In this document: positions 1 through 8,109 of the stretch, in pieces | Numbering within the stretch: the first letter of the stretch is position 1 | Layout: each line of letters opens with the position of its first letter | Source of the DNA: an uncultured Treponema sp. | Lineage (GTDB): Bacteria; Spirochaetota; Spirochaetia; Treponematales; Treponemataceae | Assembly: GCA_937892225.1 (NCBI GenBank) | Contig: CALAUH010000146.1 | Coordinates: 1-14,885 of the forward strand | Length of the DNA stretch: 14,885 nucleotides | Direction of reading: 5' to 3' | The notes under the pieces: generated by a model | The model's input: the letters and a program-made list of their open reading frames with translations, nothing else | Databases searched by the model: none | What the model was told of the DNA's origin: nothing | Made by a program: the position numbers and the translations under genes

Positions 1-10
1 TATTAAATAA

Positions 11-602
11 TTATTTTGTCACCAAATAATTGCTTCTACTACTCATACTGTTACAATACGTGCTTAAACTTTTTACATCTATACTATGTCTTTGATGATT
101 TTCTTTACTTAATTTTTGAAAATTATTCTTTACATTTTGATTATCTTTCGAAATATTTATACTATAATTTAATGAAATACTAGAATTTTTTCTGTAATCA
201 AAATTTTCATCATTATATTTTGTAATATAAGGAGCTGGTTTTGGACATATACAATAACTATCTTCATAATACATTTCTTCATAATTTTGTTTGAAAATAG
301 ATTCTAATTTTTCATTCCTTTTCTTATATTTTTCTAATTTCTCCTTTAACATTAAATTTTCTTTTTTTTAATGTCGATATTTCATTTTTAAGCATTTTAA
401 CCTCATTATAATACAAGGTTTGGTCTTTTATTTTGGTTTTCTTTTTACCTGAATTGATTAAAGAAATTGTATTTAATTCAAAATTTTTGTCTTTGATTCT
501 TAAACTATTGGGTTCATTACGAGTAAAGAAACTATTTTTATTACTAACTTTTCTAACTGTAATAGAACTAAATTCGTTATTTTTAAATTTTGTTTTAATA
601 TT
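11..602 (-). pseudogene. Frameshifted coiled-coil protein gene without a clear start
   Basis: Two minus-strand frames join into one protein-like sequence. The upstream frame is open from just after a TAA at 603-605 down to 324, about 92 codons without a stop in DNA where stops should be frequent. It ends in a heptad-like stretch (MLKNEISTLKK). The downstream frame starts at 352 (MLKEKLEKYKKRNEKLES) and continues the same coiled coil to a stop at 11-13. Changing the A8 run (plus-strand T8 at 362-369) by one base would fuse them into roughly 195 residues. The C-terminal part is rich in Asn, Ser, Tyr and Lys. No ATG begins the upstream frame. The first ATG in it is at 395, preceded by GAGG at 401-404 and TATAAT at 405-410, so a shorter gene starting there is possible. 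I recognise no family. The region is far more AT-rich than the rest of the window. A sequencing indel in the homopolymer is an alternative explanation. Confidence 0.55.
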
Positions 603-681
603 TTAGATTGTAAAATATTCGTTTTTTGTATGTTTTATAGTGATTTTAATAAAATCAAATGAATATTTTATTTCAATTGTG

Positions 682-703
682 TATACTATTAATAATTGCG
701 AGG
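682..703 (+). promoter_or_regulatory. Possible -10 box and ribosome binding site of the dCMP deaminase gene
   Basis: TATACT at 682-687 matches five of six positions of a sigma-70 -10 box, with no good -35 at the expected distance. GAGG at 700-703 is the ribosome binding site, 8 nt before the ATG at 712. This supports 712 as the start rather than the in-frame ATG at 640, which has no such site and lies upstream of the putative promoter. Confidence 0.35.
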
Positions 704-711
704 TAAGTATT

Positions 712-1188
712 ATGCCAAAATCAAATATTAGTTGGGATGAATATTTTATGGGATTAGCGTTCTTAAGCGCCCAAAGAAGTAAAGATCCTAATACACAGGT
801 TGGAGCATGTATTGTTAGTAGAGACAAAAAGATTTTGTCAGTTGGTTATAATGGAGCACCTAATGGATATGACGATGATAAACAAATGCCTTGGGATAGA
901 GAAGGGGATTTTTATAATACTAAGTATGCCTATGTTGTTCATGCTGAACTTAACGCAATTCTAAATTCACCTAGGTCATTAAAAGATTGCACTTTATATG
1001 TTTCGTTATTCCCATGTAATGAATGTGCAAAAGCAATTATTCAATCTGGTATAAAAACTGTTGTTTATGCAGAAAATAAATATGATGGAACTCCTTCTGT
1101 AGAAGCATCAAAAAAACTGATGAATGCTGCCGGGGTAAGATATTATCAATATCAATCTACAGGAAGAAAAATTCAGTTTGAAGTTTAG
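712..1188 (+). CDS. dCMP deaminase (deoxycytidylate deaminase)
   Basis: Deaminates dCMP to dUMP, the substrate of thymidylate synthase, in the cytoplasm. The 158-aa protein has the full zinc-dependent cytidine/dCMP deaminase signature: HAE at residues 77-79 (His zinc ligand, Glu proton shuttle) and PCNEC at 101-105 (Cys102 and Cys105 zinc ligands). The N-terminal block WDEYFMGLAFLSAQRSKDP and the GYNGAPNG segment (residues 45-52) are typical of the dCMP deaminase branch shared by human DCTD and many Firmicutes and spirochaete enzymes, not the tRNA adenosine deaminases. Length is normal. The start at 712 is chosen for its GAGG site; the upstream in-frame extension to 640 adds 24 residues of non-conserved sequence. 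It converges on the acetyltransferase gene with only 6 nt between stop codons. I see no link to the other genes here. Confidence 0.93.
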   Translation: MPKSNISWDEYFMGLAFLSAQRSKDPNTQVGACIVSRDKKILSVGYNGAPNGYDDDKQMPWDREGDFYNTKYAYVVHAELNAILNSPRSLKDCTLYVSLFPCNECAKAIIQSGIKTVVYAENKYDGTPSVEASKKLMNAAGVRYYQYQSTGRKIQFEV

Positions 1189-1194
1189 TAGATT

Positions 1195-1647
1195 TTAAAT
1201 TTCTTTTGTGTATTTGAACAGTTGTTTTTCTATTTTATAGTTTTGTGATTTGTAGAATTTTTGTGCCTGTAAAACACCTGTTCCAGAATTTATAATCATT
1301 GTTTTTGCATTGTTTTCTTTTGCCCAGATTTCTGCTTTTTGAATAAGCATTTTTCCAATACCGTGGCGTCTTGATTCTGAAGAAACAATCAATTCCATAA
1401 TGTTTGCTGTTGTATCTGAAAATAACGGGTGATTTAATTCAATATGAATAAATCCGCATACAAAATCTTCAAAATCACCTTTGTCCAAATCTATGGCAAC
1501 GAAAGTGCATTCTTTATAAGCATCTTGTTTTTTGAGTTGCTTTTGAATTTGTGATTCAGAACAGTCTGTAAGTTCACATTCATTTTGAAATATTTTACTT
1601 ATCTGTTCGCAATCGTTTTCGCTGGCTTTTCTAACTGTAACATTCAT
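1195..1647 (-). CDS. GNAT-family N-acetyltransferase
   Basis: A 150-aa single-domain GNAT (Gcn5-related) acetyltransferase, expected to use acetyl-CoA on an amine substrate that cannot be named from sequence. The fold is visible in order: an N-terminal beta strand (VTVRKASENDCEQISKIF), a central strand with NIMELIVSS, then the acetyl-CoA pyrophosphate loop RRHGIGK at residues 93-99 followed by the helix MLIQKAEIWA, and a C-terminal block with FYKSQNY (131-137) as in most GNATs. The pattern resembles aminoglycoside 6'-acetyltransferase-like and other small GNATs, but resistance cannot be inferred. A GGAG ribosome binding site lies 8 nt before the start. It is divergent from purL (150 nt between starts) and convergent with the dCMP deaminase gene. 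Confidence 0.85.
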   Translation of the reverse strand: MNVTVRKASENDCEQISKIFQNECELTDCSESQIQKQLKKQDAYKECTFVAIDLDKGDFEDFVCGFIHIELNHPLFSDTTANIMELIVSSESRRHGIGKMLIQKAEIWAKENNAKTMIINSGTGVLQAQKFYKSQNYKIEKQLFKYTKEI

Positions 1648-1762
1648 TGTTATTTCTCCGTATAATTTTTTAACTGTTTTTTTTGGGATACTTTTTTATA
1701 ACAAAATAAAATAAATACTTCAAGTCTTTTTAAAAAAAAGAAAGGGGTTATTTTAAATACAC

Positions 1763-1797
1763 TTTTCTATTTATAAATAATTCATTATAATACCCCT
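1763..1797 (+). promoter_or_regulatory. purL promoter implying a leaderless mRNA
   Basis: A perfect TATAAT lies at 1786-1791, and only six bases (ACCCCT) separate it from the purL ATG at 1798. A sigma-70 start site 7 nt after the box would fall on or next to the A of the ATG. The -35 position (about 1763-1768, TTTTCT) is weak. There is no Shine-Dalgarno sequence; the bases before the ATG are CCCCT. The 150-nt gap to the acetyltransferase gene shows no riboswitch-like fold and no terminator. Confidence 0.55.
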
Positions 1798-4700
1798 ATG
1801 TATAGACTCTACGTAGAAAGACGTGCTGGTTTTGAAAATGAAGCACGCAGTTATTTATCACAAATTAATGGATTTTTGGGAATTTCCAGCGTAACTGGAG
1901 TTCGTTATCTTAATCGTTATGACATTGAAAATGTTTCTGAAGAAGTTGCTAAAATTGCTGCAACCCGCATTTTCTCTGAACCACAGAGCGATTTTGTTAC
2001 TTTTGACAAGCTTCCTAACGATAACAAAGACACTGCAATCATCTGGGAATTTTTGCCAGGACAGTATGATCAGCGTGCTGATAGTGCAGAACAGTGCCTT
2101 TCGCTTTTAATTGCAGGACTTAAAGATGCAAAAAAAGACGGGGACGCACCTGTTGTTCGCTGTGCAAAAATCTTGCTTTTAAGTGGAAGCGTTTCTAAAA
2201 AAGAAATCGAAAAAATCCAGAATTATGTTATCAATCCTGTAGATTCTAGACTTACTGATGACAAAATGCCAAAAACACTGGCAATGAAAATTGAAAATCC
2301 TGATGACATTCCTGTTGTAAAGGGCTTTATCGGCTTTAATGATAAAAAGCTCGAAGAATATCGCAACAAAATGGGTCTTGCAATGGACTTTGCTGATATT
2401 AAATTCCTTCAGGATTATTTCAAAGGCGAAGGCCGTGACCCTGTAGAAACAGAAATCCGCGTTTTGGATACATACTGGTCTGATCACTGTCGTCATACAA
2501 CATTCTTAACTGAATTAAAAGACATTAAAATTGAAGACGGACTTTATGCTCCACTATTCAAAAAATCATTGGAAAATTATAACAACATGCGTACAGATTT
2601 GTATGCCGGCCGTACAGATAAACCTGTCTGCTTGATGGATATGGCTGTAATCGGAATGAAATATCTCAAGAAGAACGGAAAACTTGATGATATGGAAGTT
2701 TCTGAAGAAAACAATGCATGTTCAGTTGTAATTGATGTTCATTATACTGCTGATGAAAACGGCAAAGCATTAAAAGCTGATGATCCTAAAGCTACTGAAA
2801 GCTGGCTTTTAATGTTCAAAAACGAAACTCACAATCACCCGACAGAAATTGAACCTTTTGGTGGCGCTGCAACTTGTCTTGGTGGTGCAATCCGTGACCC
2901 ACTTTCTGGTCGTTCATGGGTTTACCAGTCAATGCGTATTACAGGTGCTGCAGATCCAACTGTTCCACTTTCTGATACATTAAAAGGTAAATTGCCACAG
3001 ATTAAACTCTGTCGCGAAGCTGCTCAGGGATTTTCTTCTTACGGTAATCAGATTGGTTTAACTACAGGTCAGGTAGAAGAAATCTATCACCCAGGTTATG
3101 CTGCAAAACGTATGGAACTTGGTGCTGTAATTGCAGCCGCTCCAGAAAATACAGTTATTCGTGAACGCCCAGAACCAGGTGATATTATTATCTTGCTTGG
3201 TGGTGGAACTGGCCGTGACGGTATTGGTGGTGCTACAGGTTCTTCAAAAGTTCATACAGAAAAATCAGTTACAACTGCTGCTGCTGAAGTTCAAAAAGGT
3301 AATGCTGTTGAAGAAAGAAAGATTCAGCGCTTATTCCGTAATAAAGAAGTAAGTTTAATGATTCGCCGCTGTAACGACTTTGGTGCAGGTGGTGTTTCTG
3401 TTGCTATTGGTGAATTAGCACCTGGACTTGAAATTGATTTGGATAAAGTTCCAAAGAAGTACGAAGGTTTGAACGGTACAGAACTTGCAATTTCTGAATC
3501 TCAGGAACGTATGGCTGTAGTTGTTCGTAAAGCTGATGTAGATAAATTTATTGCCGCTGCTCAGAAAGAAAACTTAAATGCTGTTGTTGTTGCAGTAGTT
3601 ACAGATACAAACCGCCTTGTTATGAAATGGCGCGGTAAAACAATCGTTGATATTGGACGTGAATTCCTTGATGCTGCCGGTGCTCACCACGAAGCAGTTG
3701 CTTTAATTGAACAGCCAGCAAAACCAGAAGAATCTCCATTATTAAATCCACTTGATTCTGTAAAAGAAAAACTTGGTCAGAATGTAAAATGTGAAAAATG
3801 TGTTGAACGCAATGTAAAAGAAGCATGGCTTGCAAATATGAACGATTTGGCTTGCTGTAGCCAGCGTGGTCTTGGTGAACGTTTTGACGGTTCTATTGGT
3901 GCTTCAACTGTATTGTTCCCATACGGAGGAAAATATCAGAATACACCGGAAGCTGGTATGTCTGCTAAGATTCCAGTTGTTTCACCTCGCGAAACTTCAA
4001 CAGTTTCTTTAATGGCTTATGGATTTGACCCACGCGTTGGTCAGTGGTCACCATGGCACGGTGCAAAAACAGCTGTATTATCATCATTGGCTAAAATTAC
4101 TTGTATCGGTGGTAAAGCACGCGATTCTCGTTTAAGTTTCCAGGAATTCTTTGGACGTGCAGTCAGCGAAAAAACATGGGGGTACCCAGCAGCTGCATTA
4201 CTCGGTTCTGTAGACGCTCAGGTTGAATCTGGTTGTGCTTCAATCGGTGGTAAAGACTCAATGTCTGGTACATTCGAAAAAATCAATGTTCCACATACTT
4301 TGGTAAGTTTTGCTGTTGGACACGACGAAGTTCAAAATGTTACAAGTGGTGCTTTCAAAGCTAGCGGAAATAACATTTATATGGTAAGCGTTCCTTATTC
4401 AGATTTACTTGCTCCAGATTACGATACATTCCTTGCAAACTCAGATGTTTTATATGAATTAAATAAAGCTGGTAAAATCAGTGCAATGTATCCTGTTCAG
4501 GCAGGTGGTATTGCCGAAGCTGTTACAAAAATGGCAATGGGTAATATGATTGGTGCTGAAATTACAGGAAAAGTTGGAACTCCTTGTGCTAAATGTGGTG
4601 CAACAATGAAAGGATTATTTATTCCAACTTACGGTAACATCATTGTAGAAACAAAAGAAGATCTTACAAAAGCAGGATTAAAAGACGGTACAGTTACATT

Positions 4701-5796
4701 ACTTGGTAAAACAATTGCTGATCGTGAAATCCGCGTTTTGAATGCAGCTTACGGTGATATTTCTAAAGATGTAATTTCTATTCCTTTGGCAGAAACTGTA
4801 GAAACTTGGGAAGACAAACTTAAAGAAGTATTCCCACGTGTAAGTGGTGCAGAACTTCAGCCAGAATTACCTGAATGGGCAACAAATGTTCATAAATCTT
4901 TGAGCGATGTTCGTAAAGCTCCAGCATTTGTTCAGTCAAAATCAACTCCAAAAGTATTGCTCCCTGTATTCCCGGGCACAAACTGTGAAATGGATATGGC
5001 TCGTGCATTCAATCTTGCAGGCGGTAAAACAAAGATTGTTGTTCTTAGAAACAAAACTCCAGATATGCTTGCAGAAAGCTTAATCGAACTTGAAAAAGAA
5101 CTTAAAGATACACAGATTTTAGCACTTTCTGGTGGTTTCTCTGCCGGAGACGAACCAGACGGATCTGCTAAATTTATTGCAAACGTTTTGAAAGCAGGAA
5201 ACATTTCTGATGAAGTTATGAACCTCTTGAAAAAACGTGATGGTCTTGTTCTTGGTATTTGTAACGGATTCCAGGCATTGGTTAAGACTGGCCTTGCAAT
5301 GTACGGTGAAATTGTAGATATGAAAGATGATATGCCAACTCTTACTTACAACAGAATTGGTCGTCATATTTCTCGTATTGTCAGAACCCGCGTTGTTTCT
5401 GCAATGTCTCCTTGGGCACAGCATCCATCTGTAATTGATGAAAGAAATCACTTGATTGCAATTTCTCACGGAGAAGGACGCTTTGTTTGTGATGAAGCTA
5501 CAGCAAAGAAATTGTTCGAAAACGGACAGGTATTTACACAGTATGTAGACGAATTTGGTAATCCTGCAATTACAGAACCAGACAATCCAAACGGTTCAGC
5601 ATTTGCAATTGAAGGTATTACAAGCCCTGACGGACACGTACTTGGAAAGATGGGGCACTCAGAACGTGGTGTTGGGAAAGAAACTAACGGTGCAAGTTTT
5701 GACTTGTTCAAGAACGTTGGTGGAAATCCTCTTACAAATCAGAGTGAAACAACTTGCGAAAACTTGTTTGCAGCTGGTGTAAGTTACTTTAAATAA
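1798..5796 (+). CDS. purL: Phosphoribosylformylglycinamidine synthase, single-chain (FGAM synthase)
   Basis: Catalyses the fourth step of de novo purine synthesis, ATP-dependent conversion of FGAR and glutamine to FGAM, in the cytoplasm. The 1332-aa length matches the large one-chain enzyme, not the split PurS/PurL/PurQ system. Domains in order: an N-terminal PurS-like domain (about 1-170), a linker with the hallmark YWSDHCRHTTF (226-236), tandem AIRS-like ATPase halves with KNETHNHPTEIEPFGGAAT in the first, and a C-terminal class I glutaminase from about residue 1050. The glutaminase has LPVFPGTNCEMD, nucleophile Cys1155 in LGICNGFQ, and the His1287/Glu1289 pair in GHSER, corresponding to the Cys-His-Glu triad of E. 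coli PurL. The start at MYRLYVERRAGF fits the family N-terminus. It is the first gene of a tight operon with a lipoprotein and two CNNM-type genes, with no other purine genes nearby. Translation appears to be leaderless. Confidence 0.97.
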   Translation: MYRLYVERRAGFENEARSYLSQINGFLGISSVTGVRYLNRYDIENVSEEVAKIAATRIFSEPQSDFVTFDKLPNDNKDTAIIWEFLPGQYDQRADSAEQCLSLLIAGLKDAKKDGDAPVVRCAKILLLSGSVSKKEIEKIQNYVINPVDSRLTDDKMPKTLAMKIENPDDIPVVKGFIGFNDKKLEEYRNKMGLAMDFADIKFLQDYFKGEGRDPVETEIRVLDTYWSDHCRHTTFLTELKDIKIEDGLYAPLFKKSLENYNNMRTDLYAGRTDKPVCLMDMAVIGMKYLKKNGKLDDMEVSEENNACSVVIDVHYTADENGKALKADDPKATESWLLMFKNETHNHPTEIEPFGGAATCLGGAIRDPLSGRSWVYQSMRITGAADPTVPLSDTLKGKLPQIKLCREAAQGFSSYGNQIGLTTGQVEEIYHPGYAAKRMELGAVIAAAPENTVIRERPEPGDIIILLGGGTGRDGIGGATGSSKVHTEKSVTTAAAEVQKGNAVEERKIQRLFRNKEVSLMIRRCNDFGAGGVSVAIGELAPGLEIDLDKVPKKYEGLNGTELAISESQERMAVVVRKADVDKFIAAAQKENLNAVVVAVVTDTNRLVMKWRGKTIVDIGREFLDAAGAHHEAVALIEQPAKPEESPLLNPLDSVKEKLGQNVKCEKCVERNVKEAWLANMNDLACCSQRGLGERFDGSIGASTVLFPYGGKYQNTPEAGMSAKIPVVSPRETSTVSLMAYGFDPRVGQWSPWHGAKTAVLSSLAKITCIGGKARDSRLSFQEFFGRAVSEKTWGYPAAALLGSVDAQVESGCASIGGKDSMSGTFEKINVPHTLVSFAVGHDEVQNVTSGAFKASGNNIYMVSVPYSDLLAPDYDTFLANSDVLYELNKAGKISAMYPVQAGGIAEAVTKMAMGNMIGAEITGKVGTPCAKCGATMKGLFIPTYGNIIVETKEDLTKAGLKDGTVTLLGKTIADREIRVLNAAYGDISKDVISIPLAETVETWEDKLKEVFPRVSGAELQPELPEWATNVHKSLSDVRKAPAFVQSKSTPKVLLPVFPGTNCEMDMARAFNLAGGKTKIVVLRNKTPDMLAESLIELEKELKDTQILALSGGFSAGDEPDGSAKFIANVLKAGNISDEVMNLLKKRDGLVLGICNGFQALVKTGLAMYGEIVDMKDDMPTLTYNRIGRHISRIVRTRVVSAMSPWAQHPSVIDERNHLIAISHGEGRFVCDEATAKKLFENGQVFTQYVDEFGNPAITEPDNPNGSAFAIEGITSPDGHVLGKMGHSERGVGKETNGASFDLFKNVGGNPLTNQSETTCENLFAAGVSYFK

Positions 5797-5807
5797 TGGA
5801 AGGAAAA

Positions 5808-6839
5808 ATGAAAAAGATTATTAAAATAGTTACAGGAATATTAATATTATCATCTTTATTTGTATCTTGTAAAAAAGAAGAAATAATAAAAGATGATTGT
5901 GGTTGTTATTTCTCTTTGGAACAGGCAAAAGAAGCTGCAAAAAAACAGAAAAAACCACTTTTAGTTTTAGTAACATCTAATCAGGATGAAGAAATCAGTA
6001 CAGAATTTGTTAAAAAGGTAACAATGGCTCCTGATTTTGCAGAAAGAATTCAGAAAGATTTTATCTGTTGTCATATGGATTTTTCTGAACAGACATATCA
6101 AAAAACTGTAGTTACAGAAGATGCTACAGAAGAAGAAAAAGCAGTAACAGAAAATCTTGCAGCAATTATGCAGAAGAATTTTTCTTTTATTCAGACAATT
6201 GGTTTAAAATATGTTCCAGCATTCTTTTTATTTACAAAAGAAGGATATCTTGTTACAGAATTACAACCACAGGATGCTAATTTTTCTTTAGACAGTTTTA
6301 ATACTCTTTTAGTAAATAATCAGCAGCAGTTTGATGATTTTGAACTTCTTGTAAAAGCTACAAAGAAAGGTTCAAAGTTAGATAAACTTAATGCAATAGA
6401 TTCAATTTTTAAAACAACACCTGCTGATTATCAGGTAACTCTTGCACCATTATGCAAAGAAGCTTTGAAACTTGATCCAAAAAATAAAACAGGACTTGTA
6501 AGTAAATTTATCTTAATGGATGTAGATACTCAGGCTGCAGATGCATATAACAGTCAGAATCCTCAGAAGGCAATTGAATTATATTTAGATGCAGCTAAAA
6601 ATAAAAAACTTGATCCAGAAGATGTTCAGACAGCATATGCAATGTGCGGATATATTTTAGGAATTCAGGGAAGTACAGATTTACCTGCAATTGTAAATTA
6701 TCTTAATCTGGCAATAGAAGCCGCTCCTGAATCAGAAGTTGCAGAAAGTTTAAGAAATACAGTGGAATATTATAAAAATTATAATCCTAGTGAAGAAGCT
6801 GCAGATACAGATAATTTAGAATTCATGATGGAAGAATAA
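5808..6839 (+). CDS. Lipoprotein with a CXXC-less thioredoxin fold and helical repeats
   Basis: Start set at the ATG at 5808 because GGAAGGA (5798-5804) is an ideal ribosome binding site for it; an ATG at 5796 overlapping the purL stop would add four residues. The 343-aa product has a lipoprotein signal (MKKIIKIVTGILILSSLFVSC) with lipidated Cys21. Residues about 35-155 look like a thioredoxin-fold domain of the Thioredoxin_7/DUF255-like kind: an amphipathic helix (SLEQAKEAAKKQKKPLLVLV), then TSNQDEEIS where a WCxxC active site would stand, and the cis-proline loop VPAFFLF (Pro137). No CXXC is present, so disulfide exchange is unlikely; Cys31 and Cys33 (CGC) sit near the anchor. The C-terminal half is helical with TPR-like segments (NPQKAIELYLDAAKNKKL and the following helices). 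Membrane-anchored and periplasm-facing. Its place between purL and the CNNM pair, with one base before the next start, suggests co-expression. Precise function unknown. Confidence 0.75.
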   Translation: MKKIIKIVTGILILSSLFVSCKKEEIIKDDCGCYFSLEQAKEAAKKQKKPLLVLVTSNQDEEISTEFVKKVTMAPDFAERIQKDFICCHMDFSEQTYQKTVVTEDATEEEKAVTENLAAIMQKNFSFIQTIGLKYVPAFFLFTKEGYLVTELQPQDANFSLDSFNTLLVNNQQQFDDFELLVKATKKGSKLDKLNAIDSIFKTTPADYQVTLAPLCKEALKLDPKNKTGLVSKFILMDVDTQAADAYNSQNPQKAIELYLDAAKNKKLDPEDVQTAYAMCGYILGIQGSTDLPAIVNYLNLAIEAAPESEVAESLRNTVEYYKNYNPSEEAADTDNLEFMMEE

Positions 6840-6840
6840 A

Positions 6841-8109
6841 GTGAACGATATTCCCTCCTATCTGATTATAATAGCTGTAATATTAGTAATCCTATCAATG
6901 CTCTTTTCGATTTCGGAAAGTGCATTTTTAGGAATGAATAAATTACGTTTAAGAATTCGAAGACAGAATAAAAAAGATTTTCGTGCAAAAAGAGCCGGAA
7001 AACTTTTAGACAAAAAAGATCAGCTAATAAATACTTTATTAATCTCTAATGAACTGGTAAATATTTTTTTATCATCAATAATAACTTCCATAGCTTTAAC
7101 ATTATTCGGACAAAAAGGTGTAGGATATGCGACTGTTTTTGCAACAATTGTGTTGTTAATATTCGGAGAAATTACGCCTAAAACTGTTGCAACTCATTGC
7201 CCAGATAAAATTGCATATGGATTAAGTACATTTGTTTCTATAGTATCTGTAATAATCAAGCCTGTCGTAATTGTTGCAACAGGTTTTTCAAGATTTTTTT
7301 TACGCATTTTCGGTATTCGCCCAGATAAAAAGAAAAAATCATATACGGAAGAAGAAATCAAAACTTTTTTTGATATGAGTACGGAACATGGAGTTATTCA
7401 GGAAGACGAAAACCGTATGATGAGTCAAATCTTTAAGTTTTCGGATTTTGCTGCTCAGGATATAATGGTTCCCCGTACTAAAATAAAAGCCGTTCCTTTT
7501 GATGCATCTTACAGAGATATAGTTGAATTATCACAAAGATTAAAATTTACAAGATTCCCGGTTTATAAAAAATCAATAGATGATATAGTCGGCATTATTT
7601 ATTTAAAAGATATGCTTCAGTTCAGCGATAATCCGTCGGAATTTAAATTGCAGAATGTTATGCGGCCACCTTTATTTATAATCGGAACAAAAAAAATGTC
7701 TTCCGTTCAGGAAATGCTTTTTGAAAGCCGTCAGTCAATGGCAATTATTGTTGATGAATATTCTGGAACCGACGGCCTTATTACCGAAAAAGACATCAGC
7801 CGTGAAATTTTTGCCTTGCCTGGTGATAATACCCTTCGTGGAAAAGTTTTTGATTTTGATTCTGTAGAAGACAAAAATGATTTTGAAATAAACGGACTGG
7901 TTTTGTTACAGATTTTACGCGAAGATTTACATATTCCGTTGGAATCAGAAAATAACGAAACAATTGCCGGCTGGTTTATAGAAAAATTAAACAGAATGCC
8001 AAAGTTGAACGATAAAATTGAGTTCAGCGGATGGGTTTTTATAGTACAAAAAATACAATCACATAGAATAGAAAGAATTCGAATAATCAAGGTGGCAGAA
8101 GATGAGTGA
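6841..8109 (+). CDS. CNNM/CorC (TlyC) family transporter-like protein, first paralogue
   Basis: A 422-aa inner-membrane protein of the family often labelled hemolysin or TlyC, whose characterised members (CNNM, CorB/CorC, MpfA) mediate or regulate Mg2+ export. Architecture is complete: a DUF21/CNNM membrane domain (about 1-160) with ISESAFLGMN after the first helix and the FGEITPKT motif at 108-115; a tandem CBS pair (about 205-325) with the IMVPRTKI junction and DEYSGTDGLITEKDI; and a C-terminal CorC_HlyC domain (about 345-420). It starts with GTG one base after the lipoprotein stop, using GGAAG inside the lipoprotein's last codons, and overlaps the next gene by 8 nt. No secretion signal or lytic motif supports a true hemolysin. 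Hydrophobic segments include residues 7-24, 63-85, 95-115 and 125-148. Confidence 0.9.
   Translation: MNDIPSYLIIIAVILVILSMLFSISESAFLGMNKLRLRIRRQNKKDFRAKRAGKLLDKKDQLINTLLISNELVNIFLSSIITSIALTLFGQKGVGYATVFATIVLLIFGEITPKTVATHCPDKIAYGLSTFVSIVSVIIKPVVIVATGFSRFFLRIFGIRPDKKKKSYTEEEIKTFFDMSTEHGVIQEDENRMMSQIFKFSDFAAQDIMVPRTKIKAVPFDASYRDIVELSQRLKFTRFPVYKKSIDDIVGIIYLKDMLQFSDNPSEFKLQNVMRPPLFIIGTKKMSSVQEMLFESRQSMAIIVDEYSGTDGLITEKDISREIFALPGDNTLRGKVFDFDSVEDKNDFEINGLVLLQILREDLHIPLESENNETIAGWFIEKLNRMPKLNDKIEFSGWVFIVQKIQSHRIERIRIIKVAEDE

Noticed and set aside
640..711. N-terminal extension of the dCMP deaminase
   Set aside because: Not conserved, no ribosome binding site at 640, and the start at 712 has GAGG at the right distance.
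603..827. Minus-strand 74-codon open frame opposite the dCMP deaminase gene
   Set aside because: It lies antisense to the conserved N-terminal part of the deaminase, has no ribosome binding site and resembles nothing.
712..1188. Eukaryotic origin of the dCMP deaminase because of its likeness to human DCTD
   Set aside because: Many bacterial dCMP deaminases of the same branch share these blocks, and the gene has a bacterial ribosome binding site.
1648..1797. Purine riboswitch or PurR-type operator before purL
   Set aside because: The promoter is so close to the ATG that no leader exists to hold a riboswitch; the GGGGTTATT / AATACCCC similarity is imperfect.
3131..3352. Several open frames inside purL on both strands (for example 2179-2496, 4932-5204, 5119-5469)
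   Set aside because: They overlap a fully conserved enzyme and encode low-complexity or non-protein-like sequence.
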